A DNA stretch of 12,349 nt from Chitinophagaceae bacterium (GCA_003509845.1 DOMR01000210.1:3754-16102), one strand, 5' to 3'; positions 1 through 8,385 are shown, numbered from the stretch's first letter. The notes: a model not told the origin generated them from the sequence alone. A program made the numbers and translations.

Positions 1-1
1 A

Positions 2-2068
2 CTATTTTAAATCGCTTGTCTTTAAACCTTGATTCACTTTAATGTCCGTGTACTTTACATTAATTTTCATAGCACCCATATCAATGATCATTTCAGAAGC
101 CAACTGTATACCATTGACTGTTTGATAAGCATTGTAAAATTGTTGTTGTGTCACTGTTCCACGACCAGGCACTTCCTCTGATTTAGAAGTTTTAACTAAT
201 AAATAAGTGGTTGCATCATAAAAACGGTGGGATACTTTTTTAGAAGGTGTTGTGATTTCAACATCAATAGCATCCTTGCCATTTACTTTTTCTACACCAA
301 CCACTTTTAAGCCATACCCTTTCGTCAAATATAATTGCTCAGGAGCAATGCTTGCCGACTCATCTAGTCCTTCCTTCATATCATCTGTGATGGGAGCTTC
401 TTGGCCTTGTTGGCTTACCGAATATTTACCATCCACAACTGCTTGCTTCATTAAAGCCATGCCACCCATTGACATAGTGGTAACGGAATTACCTGGGATA
501 ACAATTTTTTGAGACATATTTAGGGATTGCCCCATAATGTTTGCTGTACCATTTAATGCCACATCAGTTACTTTAGCTAAATCTTCTGCAGATCCAATGG
601 CAGCAATTGCCTTTGTCATCACCACTTGTGGTGTCAAGGATACATCTACTTTTGTTTCTGTAGGCGGTGCAATTTCATTTCCTTCAATATCAAAATATTT
701 TACTGGGCCATATTTCTCAAGCCCTTTCGCTATTTGTTTTGCATTACCAACAATCACAATATGCATCTTCGATGTATTCAATAATGCTTTTGCAGCATCC
801 TGCACTTTTTGCGCATCAATAGCTGCTAAATTGGTTAAATATTTTTGAAAGTAATCCGCTGGCAAATTATTTTGTGCAATTTTTAAAGCAAATCCAGCAA
901 TCGTTCCAGGATTTTCTAAGGAACGCGCAAAACCACCAGCAAGATAATTTTTCATTCTACTTAATTCTGCATCCCCCACTCTTTCATTTAGGATAATATT
1001 AATTTCACGCAGCAATTCTTGTACTGAGCTATCTGTTTTTTCATTTCGAACCGATGCGGAAGCTCCAAATATACCCACTTGACGACTCGGATTCAATGAG
1101 GAATAAGCACCATAAGTAAATGCATATTTTTCACGTAAGTTGGCAAACAAACGTCCAGAAAAACCACCCCCTAATATATTATTCATCACTGATCCAGCAA
1201 TCACATTGGATGATCCAGGAAGTAAATCAACTGTGGTTGCAATTGTAACTACACTTTGAACACTTGCTGGTCGATCAATAACAGCAACATAGGTTTGATT
1301 AGGCAATGCAGGTTTTGCAAAATTTTGTTTCGTTGCAATACCCTTCGCCCATGATCCAAAACTTTTTTCTGCCAATGCTTTGGCCACTGCTGGCTCAATA
1401 TCACCTACAAAAACCAAATAAGCCATATTAGGTTTCCAATAGGTACTCAAAAATGATTTAACATCATTAATCGTAATGCTGTTCACTGTTTTAGTGGTCA
1501 TCATTTCTCCATAAGGATGTGATGCACCATACACTAGCTTCTTCACTACATTACCAGAAATTGCATCCGCATCATCTTTACTTGATTCTATTCCAGACAA
1601 GGTTTGCTTGCGAATTTTTTCCAATTCATCAATAGCCAATGCAGGCTGAAGTACTACCTCCGCCATTAAGGACATTAAGGAAGGAAAATTAGACTTAAGT
1701 GAGCTAACCGTTGCCGACTGACTTGAAGTAGACATACTTCCTCCTAAAAATTCCACTGCTTCGTCTAATTGGGCTTTTGATTTAGTGGTGGTACCTCTTT
1801 TTAATAACTGCCCTGCCATTTCAGCAACGCCCGCTTTATCGCCTTCTGCAAAACCATCATAATCAAATGCCAAAGAAGCAGTCACTCTTGGCAATTTTGT
1901 ATTTTTAACAACAAATACTTGTAACCCATTCGCTAAAGTGAATTTAACGGGGCTACCAATTTGTATTAATGGCGCTTTCCCTGGCGCAGGTGCTTTTGAA
2001 CGATCTATTGTTTGTGCCAATGAAACTATGGGCAACATGAATAAAGCGATATATATCTGTTTTTTCAT
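2..2068 (-). CDS. Catalytically inactive M16B peptidase partner with C-terminal LolA-like domain
   Basis: Exported protein of 688 aa, second gene of an M16 zinc-peptidase pair. Residues 1-18 are a signal peptide (VSLA|Q). Two M16 half-domains follow at about 35-460. Where active enzymes have HxxEH, this protein has E83-M-A-G-Q87 in the otherwise conserved G-x-A...L-L context, so the zinc site is gone. It keeps the substrate-positioning Arg/Tyr of the second half (R306 in GGFSGRLF, Y319). Residues about 475-688 are not M16; the pattern (GTANIMGQSLNMSQK, a GVEKVNGKDA strand, YDATTYLLVK, VNGIQLASE) matches the LolA/LppX-like domain common in Bacteroidota. The start at 2068 was chosen over an in-frame ATG at 2152 because the upstream one would overlap the preceding gene and bury the signal peptide. 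It probably forms a heterodimer with the product of 2106-3437, 37 nt upstream. Family assignment is firm; the pairing is inferred. Confidence 0.9.
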   Translation of the reverse strand: MKKQIYIALFMLPIVSLAQTIDRSKAPAPGKAPLIQIGSPVKFTLANGLQVFVVKNTKLPRVTASLAFDYDGFAEGDKAGVAEMAGQLLKRGTTTKSKAQLDEAVEFLGGSMSTSSQSATVSSLKSNFPSLMSLMAEVVLQPALAIDELEKIRKQTLSGIESSKDDADAISGNVVKKLVYGASHPYGEMMTTKTVNSITINDVKSFLSTYWKPNMAYLVFVGDIEPAVAKALAEKSFGSWAKGIATKQNFAKPALPNQTYVAVIDRPASVQSVVTIATTVDLLPGSSNVIAGSVMNNILGGGFSGRLFANLREKYAFTYGAYSSLNPSRQVGIFGASASVRNEKTDSSVQELLREINIILNERVGDAELSRMKNYLAGGFARSLENPGTIAGFALKIAQNNLPADYFQKYLTNLAAIDAQKVQDAAKALLNTSKMHIVIVGNAKQIAKGLEKYGPVKYFDIEGNEIAPPTETKVDVSLTPQVVMTKAIAAIGSAEDLAKVTDVALNGTANIMGQSLNMSQKIVIPGNSVTTMSMGGMALMKQAVVDGKYSVSQQGQEAPITDDMKEGLDESASIAPEQLYLTKGYGLKVVGVEKVNGKDAIDVEITTPSKKVSHRFYDATTYLLVKTSKSEEVPGRGTVTQQQFYNAYQTVNGIQLASEMIIDMGAMKINVKYTDIKVNQGLKTSDLK

Positions 2069-2105
2069 AAAATTATTTTTTGTGTTGTGCAATTCAATTG
2101 CGCAA

Positions 2106-3437
2106 TTACTTTGTAGTAGGTTTTGCTTTAGGTACATAATAAAGAACAACACGATTGTCCTTATTTAAATATTTTTTAGCCACATTTAATACGTCCTGTC
2201 TAGTTACTTTATTATATTTATCCAATTCAGTATTAATTAAATTTGCATCACCAAAATACACTTCATTGTTGGCTAAGCTTTCAGCGATACCAGCCATAGT
2301 TCCATTACTTGTAACTATTTGTGTGGTGATTTGATTCTTTACTTTCTGGAATTCTCTTTCCCCTACTAGGTCTGTTTTCAAGTCATTTACGATACTATCC
2401 ATACTTAATTCCAAAGATTCAATTTTCACACCCATGTTCGCAATGGCTAATGTGATGAACAATCCCTCATCCTCATTAAAAAACGGTGCTGATTGCGCAG
2501 CGACTGCTTGTTGTTTTTTATCTACCAATGTTTTATTCATTCTAGATGATTCACCCCCAGATAAAATAGTGGACAATACATTAAATGCATAATACTCATC
2601 CCCACCTTGTTTAGGCGCTCTATAGGCTTGAAACACTCCTGGTAATTGAATATTGTCTTCTATCACATCTCTTACTTCACCGCCCAAGGCTGGCTCTTTA
2701 ATAGTAGGTCTTGGTATTACATTAGCGCCTTTTTTAATAGGGCCAAAATAAGCTTCAATTTTCTTTTTCACATCTGCCTTATTAAAATCACCTGCAATGG
2801 ATAACACGCAATTGTTGGGTACATAAAAAGTTTTATAGAAATTAATGAACTCGTCTAATTTAGCTGCGTTTAAATGATCCATACTTCCTATTGGCGCCCA
2901 TTGATAAGGATGTACTTTAAATGCACGTTTCAACATTTCAGTTAAAAAAGAGCCATAAGGTCGGTTGTCCACTCTTTGTCTTTTTTCCTCTTTCACCACT
3001 TCGCGTTGTGTGTTCACACCAATTTGTTCAATTTTAGCATGCATCATTCTTTCACTTTCTAACCACAAACCCAAATCCACTTGATTGGAAGGTAGTAACT
3101 CATAATAAAATGTACGATCCTGTGAAGTATTTGCATTTAATGCACCACCCGCATTGGTGATATACTTATCAAACTCCCCGCGTTTGATATTTTCAGATCC
3201 TTCGAATAATAAATGTTCAAAGAAATGCGCAAAACCAGTGCGCGCAGTATCCTCATTTTTGGAACCCACATGATACAATGCAGTTACTGCAACCACAGGT
3301 GCAGAATGATCCTCATGTAAAATAACTTTTAAGCCATTGGGCAAAGTGTATTTTTCAAATTGGATGGTTTGCGTTTGCGCATTTGCCATCGACAATGAAG
3401 AAATACCGATCACTGCCATTAAAATTCTTAGTTGCAT
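2106..3437 (-). CDS. M16B family zinc metallopeptidase (active subunit)
   Basis: Exported 443-aa insulinase/processing-peptidase-like protease. The signal peptide ends at about residue 20 (ANA|Q). The inverted zinc motif H71-F-F-E74-H75 is intact, and the third ligand is E150 or E151 in REVVKEE, about 75 residues later as the family requires. The second half has GGESSR (R299) but no Tyr at the usual place, whereas the next gene has the reverse pattern: Arg/Tyr present, zinc site lost. This complementary split is typical of M16B heterodimers, in which one chain carries the metal site and the other helps bind peptide. It probably degrades peptides in the periplasm; the substrate is unknown. The 153 nt upstream (3438-3590) contain AT-rich ATTGATT/TTTGTTT repetitions and no convincing promoter box; TATTTTTA at 3545-3538 is only one base off TAnnTTTG. 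Confidence 0.95.
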   Translation of the reverse strand: MQLRILMAVIGISSLSMANAQTQTIQFEKYTLPNGLKVILHEDHSAPVVAVTALYHVGSKNEDTARTGFAHFFEHLLFEGSENIKRGEFDKYITNAGGALNANTSQDRTFYYELLPSNQVDLGLWLESERMMHAKIEQIGVNTQREVVKEEKRQRVDNRPYGSFLTEMLKRAFKVHPYQWAPIGSMDHLNAAKLDEFINFYKTFYVPNNCVLSIAGDFNKADVKKKIEAYFGPIKKGANVIPRPTIKEPALGGEVRDVIEDNIQLPGVFQAYRAPKQGGDEYYAFNVLSTILSGGESSRMNKTLVDKKQQAVAAQSAPFFNEDEGLFITLAIANMGVKIESLELSMDSIVNDLKTDLVGEREFQKVKNQITTQIVTSNGTMAGIAESLANNEVYFGDANLINTELDKYNKVTRQDVLNVAKKYLNKDNRVVLYYVPKAKPTTK

Positions 3438-3590
3438 AATTTTATGTTTGATGATTGATTTGTTTATTTATTGATTGCTTTATAATTTGTTTGCCCCCTT
3501 CATTCGAAATTTATTAAATCGATGTAGGATCCAATATTAAAAATACGCTATTATTATAATATGAAGAATTAGGTTTTATACCATCGGTGG

Positions 3591-4478
3591 CTAAATAATT
3601 TGAGCGGCATTTATTTCATTGGGTGAATACCATGTAATATCGAGATCTTTTTTAAACCAGGTCATCTGCCTTTTAGCATAATGTCTGGTATTTTGTTGGA
3701 TATTTTCAATGACTTTTTCCTTGGATAGGTTGCCTTCAAAATAAAGGGCCCATTCGCTATAACCCACTGTCTGTAAGGCATTCAAATGAAAATGAGGCGT
3801 TAAATTGCGAACCTCTTGCTCCAACCCATTTTCGACCATCGTCAAAACACGCTGATTAATTTTCTCATACAATTGCGCCCTCGGTAATTCAAGCCCCACT
3901 TTTACAATGTTAAATGGACGTGTGATTTTATTTTTAATTTGAAAACTTACAATAGAAGCACCAGTCCCAAGCACGACTTCCAATGCACGCATTAATCTTT
4001 GGGGATTTTGCTGCTCCCCTTTGGCCCAATACATAGGATCCTTTACGGAAACTTCCTTTTGCAACCATCGTAATCCTAACTTTTCGTATTGCTTTATAAT
4101 ATTCTCCCTAATGGCTGGATCAATAGCAGGTATCAAATCTAAACCTTCACAAAAAGCCTTAATGTACAAACCCGTTCCGCCCACCATGACCGCCGAATGA
4201 TGTGTTTTAAATAATTCGTCTGCTTTTGCTAATGCATAATTTTCAAAAACTTGGGCATTGACCGTTTCATTCACAGAATGGCTGGCGATAAAATGATGTG
4301 GCACTTGTGACAACTCCTCCAAACTAGGCCGTGCAACGCCAATATTTAATTCCGCATAACATTGTCTTGCATCTGCAGAAATTATTTCAGTTTTTAAATG
4401 TTGCGCCAATGAAATTGCAAAACTGGTTTTCCCAACCGCAGTCGGACCCACAATGATATATACAGTATGATTAGACAA
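3591..4478 (-). CDS. miaA: tRNA dimethylallyltransferase
   Basis: MiaA (295 aa) transfers a dimethylallyl group from DMAPP to N6 of A37 in tRNAs reading UNN codons, the first step to i6A/ms2i6A. Visible motifs are the P-loop GPTAVGKTS (residues 11-19), SADARQCY at 34-41 (usually SADSRQVY, containing the catalytic Asp), GGTGLYIKA at 100-108, and the C-terminal YAKRQMTWFKKD. Length is normal for the family. The start codon is TTG (complement of CAA at 4476-4478). A stop codon lies in frame only three codons upstream (complement of 4485-4487) and no ATG is available before the P-loop, so TTG, or less likely the ATT two codons before it, must be used. It follows the PRiA4-like gene by 81 nt and is probably the last gene of the tRNA-maturation group. 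Confidence 0.97.
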   Translation of the reverse strand: MSNHTVYIIVGPTAVGKTSFAISLAQHLKTEIISADARQCYAELNIGVARPSLEELSQVPHHFIASHSVNETVNAQVFENYALAKADELFKTHHSAVMVGGTGLYIKAFCEGLDLIPAIDPAIRENIIKQYEKLGLRWLQKEVSVKDPMYWAKGEQQNPQRLMRALEVVLGTGASIVSFQIKNKITRPFNIVKVGLELPRAQLYEKINQRVLTMVENGLEQEVRNLTPHFHLNALQTVGYSEWALYFEGNLSKEKVIENIQQNTRHYAKRQMTWFKKDLDITWYSPNEINAAQII

Positions 4479-4559
4479 GAAAATTTATTTGAAAAATGAA
4501 ATAAACTAATTAGATGCTATAGTATAGCGAGAAAAAATGATGTAAAAATAATGGATTTG

Positions 4560-5180
4560 CTAAAATGCTTCTCCTTCAAAAAATTCACCTCCTTCTGCAT
4601 TGCTATCGGAATCTTCTGCACTATCATCGTCTTCTTTATCATCATCCTCTTCTTTATCATGATCCCCTTCTTCTCCTTCCTCACCAAAGCCATCTTTGGC
4701 TTCAGATAAATCATATTTTTCTTCAATATCTGCAAAGGTTTTACCTAATAATCCCTTTGTACCATATTGCATAGGCCCAACGCCTTCAATTCTAGAAACT
4801 ATAGGATATTCCAAAGTCATATCCGCGTCTGCATTTTTAATCACTTGGATCAATTCAATTAAAAATGTCCAAGACTTGACAAAATCGTATAAATAAATAA
4901 AATGCTGGTTGGTATCAATAATTTCCGAACCAATGGTTGTTTCCTCCATTAATAAAGGCGGAGCGACATATTCTTTTTCATAGACCGCTTTACTAATTTC
5001 ACGCCCTCTTTTCCAAATATCATTGCTTCTAAAAAAAGTAGCATCATGTTTTTGATCAAACTCAAATGCTTTTAAAATGATATTATTTAATTCAGTAAAA
5101 TTTTGGGTATGTTTCACCACGACATCTCGATATATTGCATCATCCTCCTCCCAATAAACCCTAAATTTCAAAAATGCCAT
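4560..5180 (-). CDS. PRiA4-ORF3-like protein with acidic C-terminal tail
   Basis: A 206-aa protein of unknown biochemical function. Residues 1-135 fit the PRiA4 ORF-3-like fold (often labelled 'IS1096 passenger TnpR family'): an opening strand FLKFRVYWEED, FTELNNIILKAFEFD at 28-42, the ATFF strand, and FIYLYDFVKSWTFLIEL at 94-110. That last segment corresponds to the family signature YxYDFGDxW, but the Gly-Asp is replaced by Val-Lys. The conserved IEGVGPMQYG follows at 131-140. Residues 161-206 are low-complexity and about half Asp/Glu (23 of 46 by my count), so probably disordered. No signal peptide, so cytoplasmic. No transposase or terminal repeats lie nearby, so the mobile-element label is misleading here. 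It sits between cca (75 nt) and miaA (81 nt), suggesting co-expression with tRNA maturation genes. Confidence 0.85.
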   Translation of the reverse strand: MAFLKFRVYWEEDDAIYRDVVVKHTQNFTELNNIILKAFEFDQKHDATFFRSNDIWKRGREISKAVYEKEYVAPPLLMEETTIGSEIIDTNQHFIYLYDFVKSWTFLIELIQVIKNADADMTLEYPIVSRIEGVGPMQYGTKGLLGKTFADIEEKYDLSEAKDGFGEEGEEGDHDKEEDDDKEDDDSAEDSDSNAEGGEFFEGEAF

Positions 5181-5255
5181 ATCACTTTTTTTAGAACTGC
5201 TAAAATACTATTTATTAGCTTGATTTAATTGATTTTAGACAACTAAATCATTTAA

Positions 5256-6674
5256 TTATTTACCCGGTTTCAAGCCGATTTTAGCTGCTTGTTCTAGCAT
5301 GAAAGCATAGGCTGCTTCATAGTCATTGGAGATGAGTCCATCCAATATTGCTTCCCTAATGGCATCCTTAATTACACCCACTTCACGGGAAGGGGCAATG
5401 TTGAATAATTCCATAATAAGTTCTCCTGAGATGGGGGGCTGCCAATTTCGCACTTTGTCTTTTTCCTCCACAGCCACCAATCTTTGTTTTACAAATTCGA
5501 ACCCTTGTAAATAGCGCCTCACTTTTACTTGATTCTTACTGGTTATATCCGCTGAACATAAAACCATCAAATTATCAATATCATCTCCGGCATCAAATAA
5601 CAATCGTCTTATTGCACTATCTGTTACATTATCTTTTGTTAATGAAATGGGACGCAAATGCAAAGCCACTAATTTCTGAACCATTTTCATATGTTCGTTG
5701 AGTGGTAATTTTAGTTGCGTGAAAATTTTTGGTACCATCCGCGCTCCCACCACTTCATGACCATGAAAAGTCCACCCAAAGCCTTTCTCAAATTTTTTTG
5801 TTCTTGGTTTTGCGATATCATGCAATACAGCTGCCCATCTTAACCAGATGTCATTTGAATTGGCCGCTACATTATCTAAAACTTGTAGGGTATGAGAAAA
5901 ATTATCTTTATGCCCAATCCCATCCAATGTTTCGGCGCCTTCCAATTGCAAAAATTGCGGAAAAATAAATTGCAATAATCCTGCTTCTTTTAATAAGTAC
6001 CAACCCTTGGATGGCACTGGTGTGTTCATAATTTTTTGTAGCTCATCCGTAATTCTTTCTTGCGAAACTATCGTGATACGATCTGCCATTTTTTTAATTG
6101 CGGCAAATGTTTCCTCCGTGATTATAAAATTTAATTGCGTAGCAAATCGAATCGCGCGCATCATGCGAAGCGGATCATCATCAAAAGTTTGTTCTGGTGC
6201 TAAAGGCGTTTTTATAATTTTTTGTGCAATATGTAACATGCCCTCAAATGGGTCCACTAAGATGCCAAAATTTTCATCACTGATGTCAATAGCTAATGCA
6301 TTGATCGTAAAATCTCTCCTATTTTGATCATCTTCAATTGTACCCACGGTAACACTTGGCTTACGACTATCCCTGGAATAACTTTCCTTACGTGCTCCTA
6401 CAAATTCAACTTCCACATCTGAAAACTTAATTTGTGCGGTACCAAAAGTTTTAAAAAGTGCAACAGGCGGCTTTGGATTAAATTGTTTTGCTACTTCATT
6501 GGCCAATTGCATGCCATCGCCCAAACAAACAATATCAATATCCTTGGTGGGGCGATCCAAAATTTTATCACGCACAAATCCACCTACCGCAAATGCTTGC
6601 GTATTTAGGGTTGCTGCAGCTTTAGCAATCACCTTAAAAAGGGCTATTTCTTTATCAGTAAAATGGATGGCCAT
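5256..6674 (-). CDS. cca: CCA tRNA nucleotidyltransferase with HD domain
   Basis: Class II CCA-adding enzyme (472 aa) that builds or repairs the 3'-CCA of tRNAs from CTP and ATP. The nucleotidyltransferase head has GGFVRD at 31-36 and the metal-binding DID at 45-47, followed by RRDFTINALA (119-128, sugar discrimination) and DDPLRMMRAIRF (166-177, neck/base recognition). ERITDEL at 206-212 is also typical. An HD domain follows: SHTL with H261, LHDIAKP with H285-D286, and FHGHE at 303-307. HD fusions occur in several bacterial Cca proteins and can add phosphodiesterase or phosphatase activity. Poly(A) polymerase is the main alternative, but a Bacteroidota protein of this length and motif set is normally CCA-adding. 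It starts 13 nt after the glycosyltransferase gene, so translation is probably coupled. Confidence 0.93.
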   Translation of the reverse strand: MAIHFTDKEIALFKVIAKAAATLNTQAFAVGGFVRDKILDRPTKDIDIVCLGDGMQLANEVAKQFNPKPPVALFKTFGTAQIKFSDVEVEFVGARKESYSRDSRKPSVTVGTIEDDQNRRDFTINALAIDISDENFGILVDPFEGMLHIAQKIIKTPLAPEQTFDDDPLRMMRAIRFATQLNFIITEETFAAIKKMADRITIVSQERITDELQKIMNTPVPSKGWYLLKEAGLLQFIFPQFLQLEGAETLDGIGHKDNFSHTLQVLDNVAANSNDIWLRWAAVLHDIAKPRTKKFEKGFGWTFHGHEVVGARMVPKIFTQLKLPLNEHMKMVQKLVALHLRPISLTKDNVTDSAIRRLLFDAGDDIDNLMVLCSADITSKNQVKVRRYLQGFEFVKQRLVAVEEKDKVRNWQPPISGELIMELFNIAPSREVGVIKDAIREAILDGLISNDYEAAYAFMLEQAAKIGLKPGK

Positions 6675-6687
6675 GGATGCAAAAGTA

Positions 6688-7692
6688 CTAATGTTGTTCC
6701 ACTTGTAACAAAGGAGCTATTAATTGGTCCATTTTTATTGTTTTGGCGCAATCAAAGTGTTTTAAGGGACATTGCTTTTTACCATGAATACCACAAGGAC
6801 GGCAAGTAAGCGCCTCATTGGTTTGAACAATGAATGAATGATCAGACAAAGGTCCAAACCCAAAATCGGGTAAAGTAGAACAATAAACAGCTACTACAGG
6901 CGCGTTCACCGCAGATGCAAAATGCATGGGTGCGGAATCGTTCACATAATTTAGTACTGCTTTTTTTTGTAAAGCCGCAGAAGCTAAAAAACTTAATCGT
7001 CCTGCTAAATTCACTACGGATTTACGATTTATTTTTTGTAAAATTTGGTCGCACAATAATTTATCGCCTGGTCCACCAATTAAATAAATAGGGCCCTCAA
7101 ACGGAATTTGATTGATTAAGTCCACCCATTTTTCTATTGAAAATTGTTTTGTAAACCAAACCGATGCAGGCGCGATACATAAATAAGGGGCTTGTTGGTA
7201 ATTTATCACCGCTAATTCATCCGAAGCGGTAGGATATAATTTTGGCATCGCCACTTTCGTTTCAAACAAGCAACTTAATAACTGATGATTTCGATCAATT
7301 TCATGTTGCCCCTTTTTCGAAAACTGATGCACCACCGTATTTGTAAATAAAAAGGAAAATGGATTTTTATCAAAGCCTATTTTAATTTTTGCTTTTGAAA
7401 ATGCTGTCCACGCCCCAGTGGCTGCGAATCTTTGTGCGTTCAAAACCACATCGTATTGCCTGGATCTAATTTTAAAAAGAAGCCCCACCCAGTTTTGGTA
7501 TTTGTTATTTTTTTTATCCCAAACAAGTACTTGATTTAAAAAGGGGTGGGATTCAAATAAGGATTCATTGCCTTTTCTAACCAAAATGTCAATCCTTACT
7601 TCCGGTAATTGTTGATGCAAGTTTTCTATCAATGCTGTTGCTAATACAACATCACCAATAAAAGCAGTTTGAATCACCAATATTTTTTTCAT
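6688..7692 (-). CDS. Glycosyltransferase family 9 (heptosyltransferase-like)
   Basis: GT-B fold glycosyltransferase of 334 aa, related to the LPS heptosyltransferases WaaC/WaaF/WaaQ. The N-terminus KILVIQTAFIGDVVLATAL carries the family's catalytic-type Asp (D14). The donor-binding half shows CIAPASVWFTKQF (172-184), YLIGGPGD (203-210) and the signature NYVNDSAPMHFASA (248-261). No signal peptide, so it acts at the cytoplasmic face, most likely adding a heptose or related sugar to LPS core; donor and acceptor cannot be read from sequence. Four cysteines near the C-terminus (C297, C300, C308, C315, with H303 and H312) are arranged C-x2-C-x7-C-x6-C. The gene lies between tsaC (39 nt) and cca (13 nt), an envelope gene inside a tRNA-maturation group. 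Confidence 0.92.
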   Translation of the reverse strand: MKKILVIQTAFIGDVVLATALIENLHQQLPEVRIDILVRKGNESLFESHPFLNQVLVWDKKNNKYQNWVGLLFKIRSRQYDVVLNAQRFAATGAWTAFSKAKIKIGFDKNPFSFLFTNTVVHQFSKKGQHEIDRNHQLLSCLFETKVAMPKLYPTASDELAVINYQQAPYLCIAPASVWFTKQFSIEKWVDLINQIPFEGPIYLIGGPGDKLLCDQILQKINRKSVVNLAGRLSFLASAALQKKAVLNYVNDSAPMHFASAVNAPVVAVYCSTLPDFGFGPLSDHSFIVQTNEALTCRPCGIHGKKQCPLKHFDCAKTIKMDQLIAPLLQVEQH

Positions 7693-7731
7693 GAAGTGAA
7701 TTTAATTAAATAATCCTATTCTAGCATACCA

Positions 7732-8304
7732 CTATGCACGAATAATAACAAGATTACCTTCGGCATCCCATTTGACAATGGCAGAGGGTTGTTTAATTTC
7801 ATTGTCATCCTGCTTGTATTTCACGACATAATCTACCCCGTCAATAATTTCTAATGAAATATCATTAAAACACATAGGAGTAGGATACCCTGATATATTA
7901 GCGGATGTACTTACAATGGGTTTTCCAAATTGTTTAATTAAAGTTTTACAAAAGGGATCCTTGCAGATACGAATCGCTACAGAACCATCTTCCCCTATTA
8001 AATTGGGTGCTAAATTTTTCGCCCTAGGATAAATCACGGTCGTTGGTTTGTGAATGCCTTTTATATAATCAAAAATTTGAAATGAATGATCTTCCACATA
8101 ATTCAAAAGTTCCGTTTCATCTTCCAATAAAACAATCATTGCTTTACTTTCAATCCGATTTTTTAAGGTGAAAATTTTACTAACTGCTGCTTCATTTGTA
8201 GCATCGCAACCAATCCCCCAAACCGTATCCGTTGGATATAATAGTATGCCCCCATTTTCAAGGATGGACAAACAAGCTTTAATATCAGCATGGTTTTGAA
8301 ACAT
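7732..8304 (-). CDS. tsaC: L-threonylcarbamoyladenylate synthase (TsaC/YrdC/Sua5 family)
   Basis: A 190-aa single-domain YrdC/TsaC protein that makes threonylcarbamoyl-AMP from threonine, bicarbonate and ATP. The TsaBDE machinery then transfers this group to A37 of ANN-reading tRNAs (t6A). Motifs: YPTDTVWGIGCDA (23-35), the ATP-binding K48-N-R50 with S53-K54 shortly after, HKPTTVIYPRA (85-95), AIRIC with R112, VSTSANISG (131-139) and PSAIV (173-177). The length matches the short TsaC form and lacks the extra Sua5 domain. It is the first gene of the minus-strand group, divergent from dapD with 105 nt between starts; a candidate promoter lies at 8332-8360. Confidence 0.94.
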   Translation of the reverse strand: MFQNHADIKACLSILENGGILLYPTDTVWGIGCDATNEAAVSKIFTLKNRIESKAMIVLLEDETELLNYVEDHSFQIFDYIKGIHKPTTVIYPRAKNLAPNLIGEDGSVAIRICKDPFCKTLIKQFGKPIVSTSANISGYPTPMCFNDISLEIIDGVDYVVKYKQDDNEIKQPSAIVKWDAEGNLVIIRA

Positions 8305-8331
8305 CCTGCAATTTAAACAATCTCAATAATA

Positions 8332-8360
8332 AAAAGTTATTCTTTAATGTGTAAAACAAA
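8332..8360 (-). promoter_or_regulatory. Candidate Bacteroidota-type promoter for tsaC
   Basis: Read on the minus strand, TTTG (8360-8357) is followed after 17 nt by TAACTTTT (8339-8332), seven of eight matches to the -7 box TAnnTTTG. Transcription would begin near 8325, about 20 nt before the tsaC ATG. The spacing is reasonable for the Bacteroidota primary sigma factor, but AT-rich DNA gives such matches by chance. Confidence 0.35.
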
Positions 8361-8385
8361 CTAATTAAAATAGATGACTAGCATG

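Noticed and set aside
252..848. Plus-strand open frames opposite the M16 partner gene (252-512 and 537-848)
   Set aside because: They are antisense to a well-supported M16 coding region, have no family motifs, and are explained by the codon pattern of the opposite strand.
4517..4735. 72-aa minus-strand frame rich in Lys/Met, and plus-strand frames 4565-4774 and 4696-4896
   Set aside because: They overlap the acidic-tail coding region of the PRiA4-like gene in other frames; their low complexity is simply that of the GA/TC-rich repeats.
4560..5180. PRiA4/'IS1096 TnpR' similarity as evidence of a mobile element
   Set aside because: No transposase, inverted terminal repeats or target duplication are seen, and the gene is embedded among collinear housekeeping genes.
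5181..5255. Imperfect hairpin GATTTAG/CTAAAATC after cca as a terminator
   Set aside because: The stem has a bulge, is AT-rich and lacks a T-tract; the short gap to the next gene fits read-through better.
5326..6708. Plus-strand frames opposite cca (5326-5514, 5729-5968, 6007-6327, 6499-6708)
   Set aside because: Antisense shadows of a conserved enzyme with no recognisable domain.
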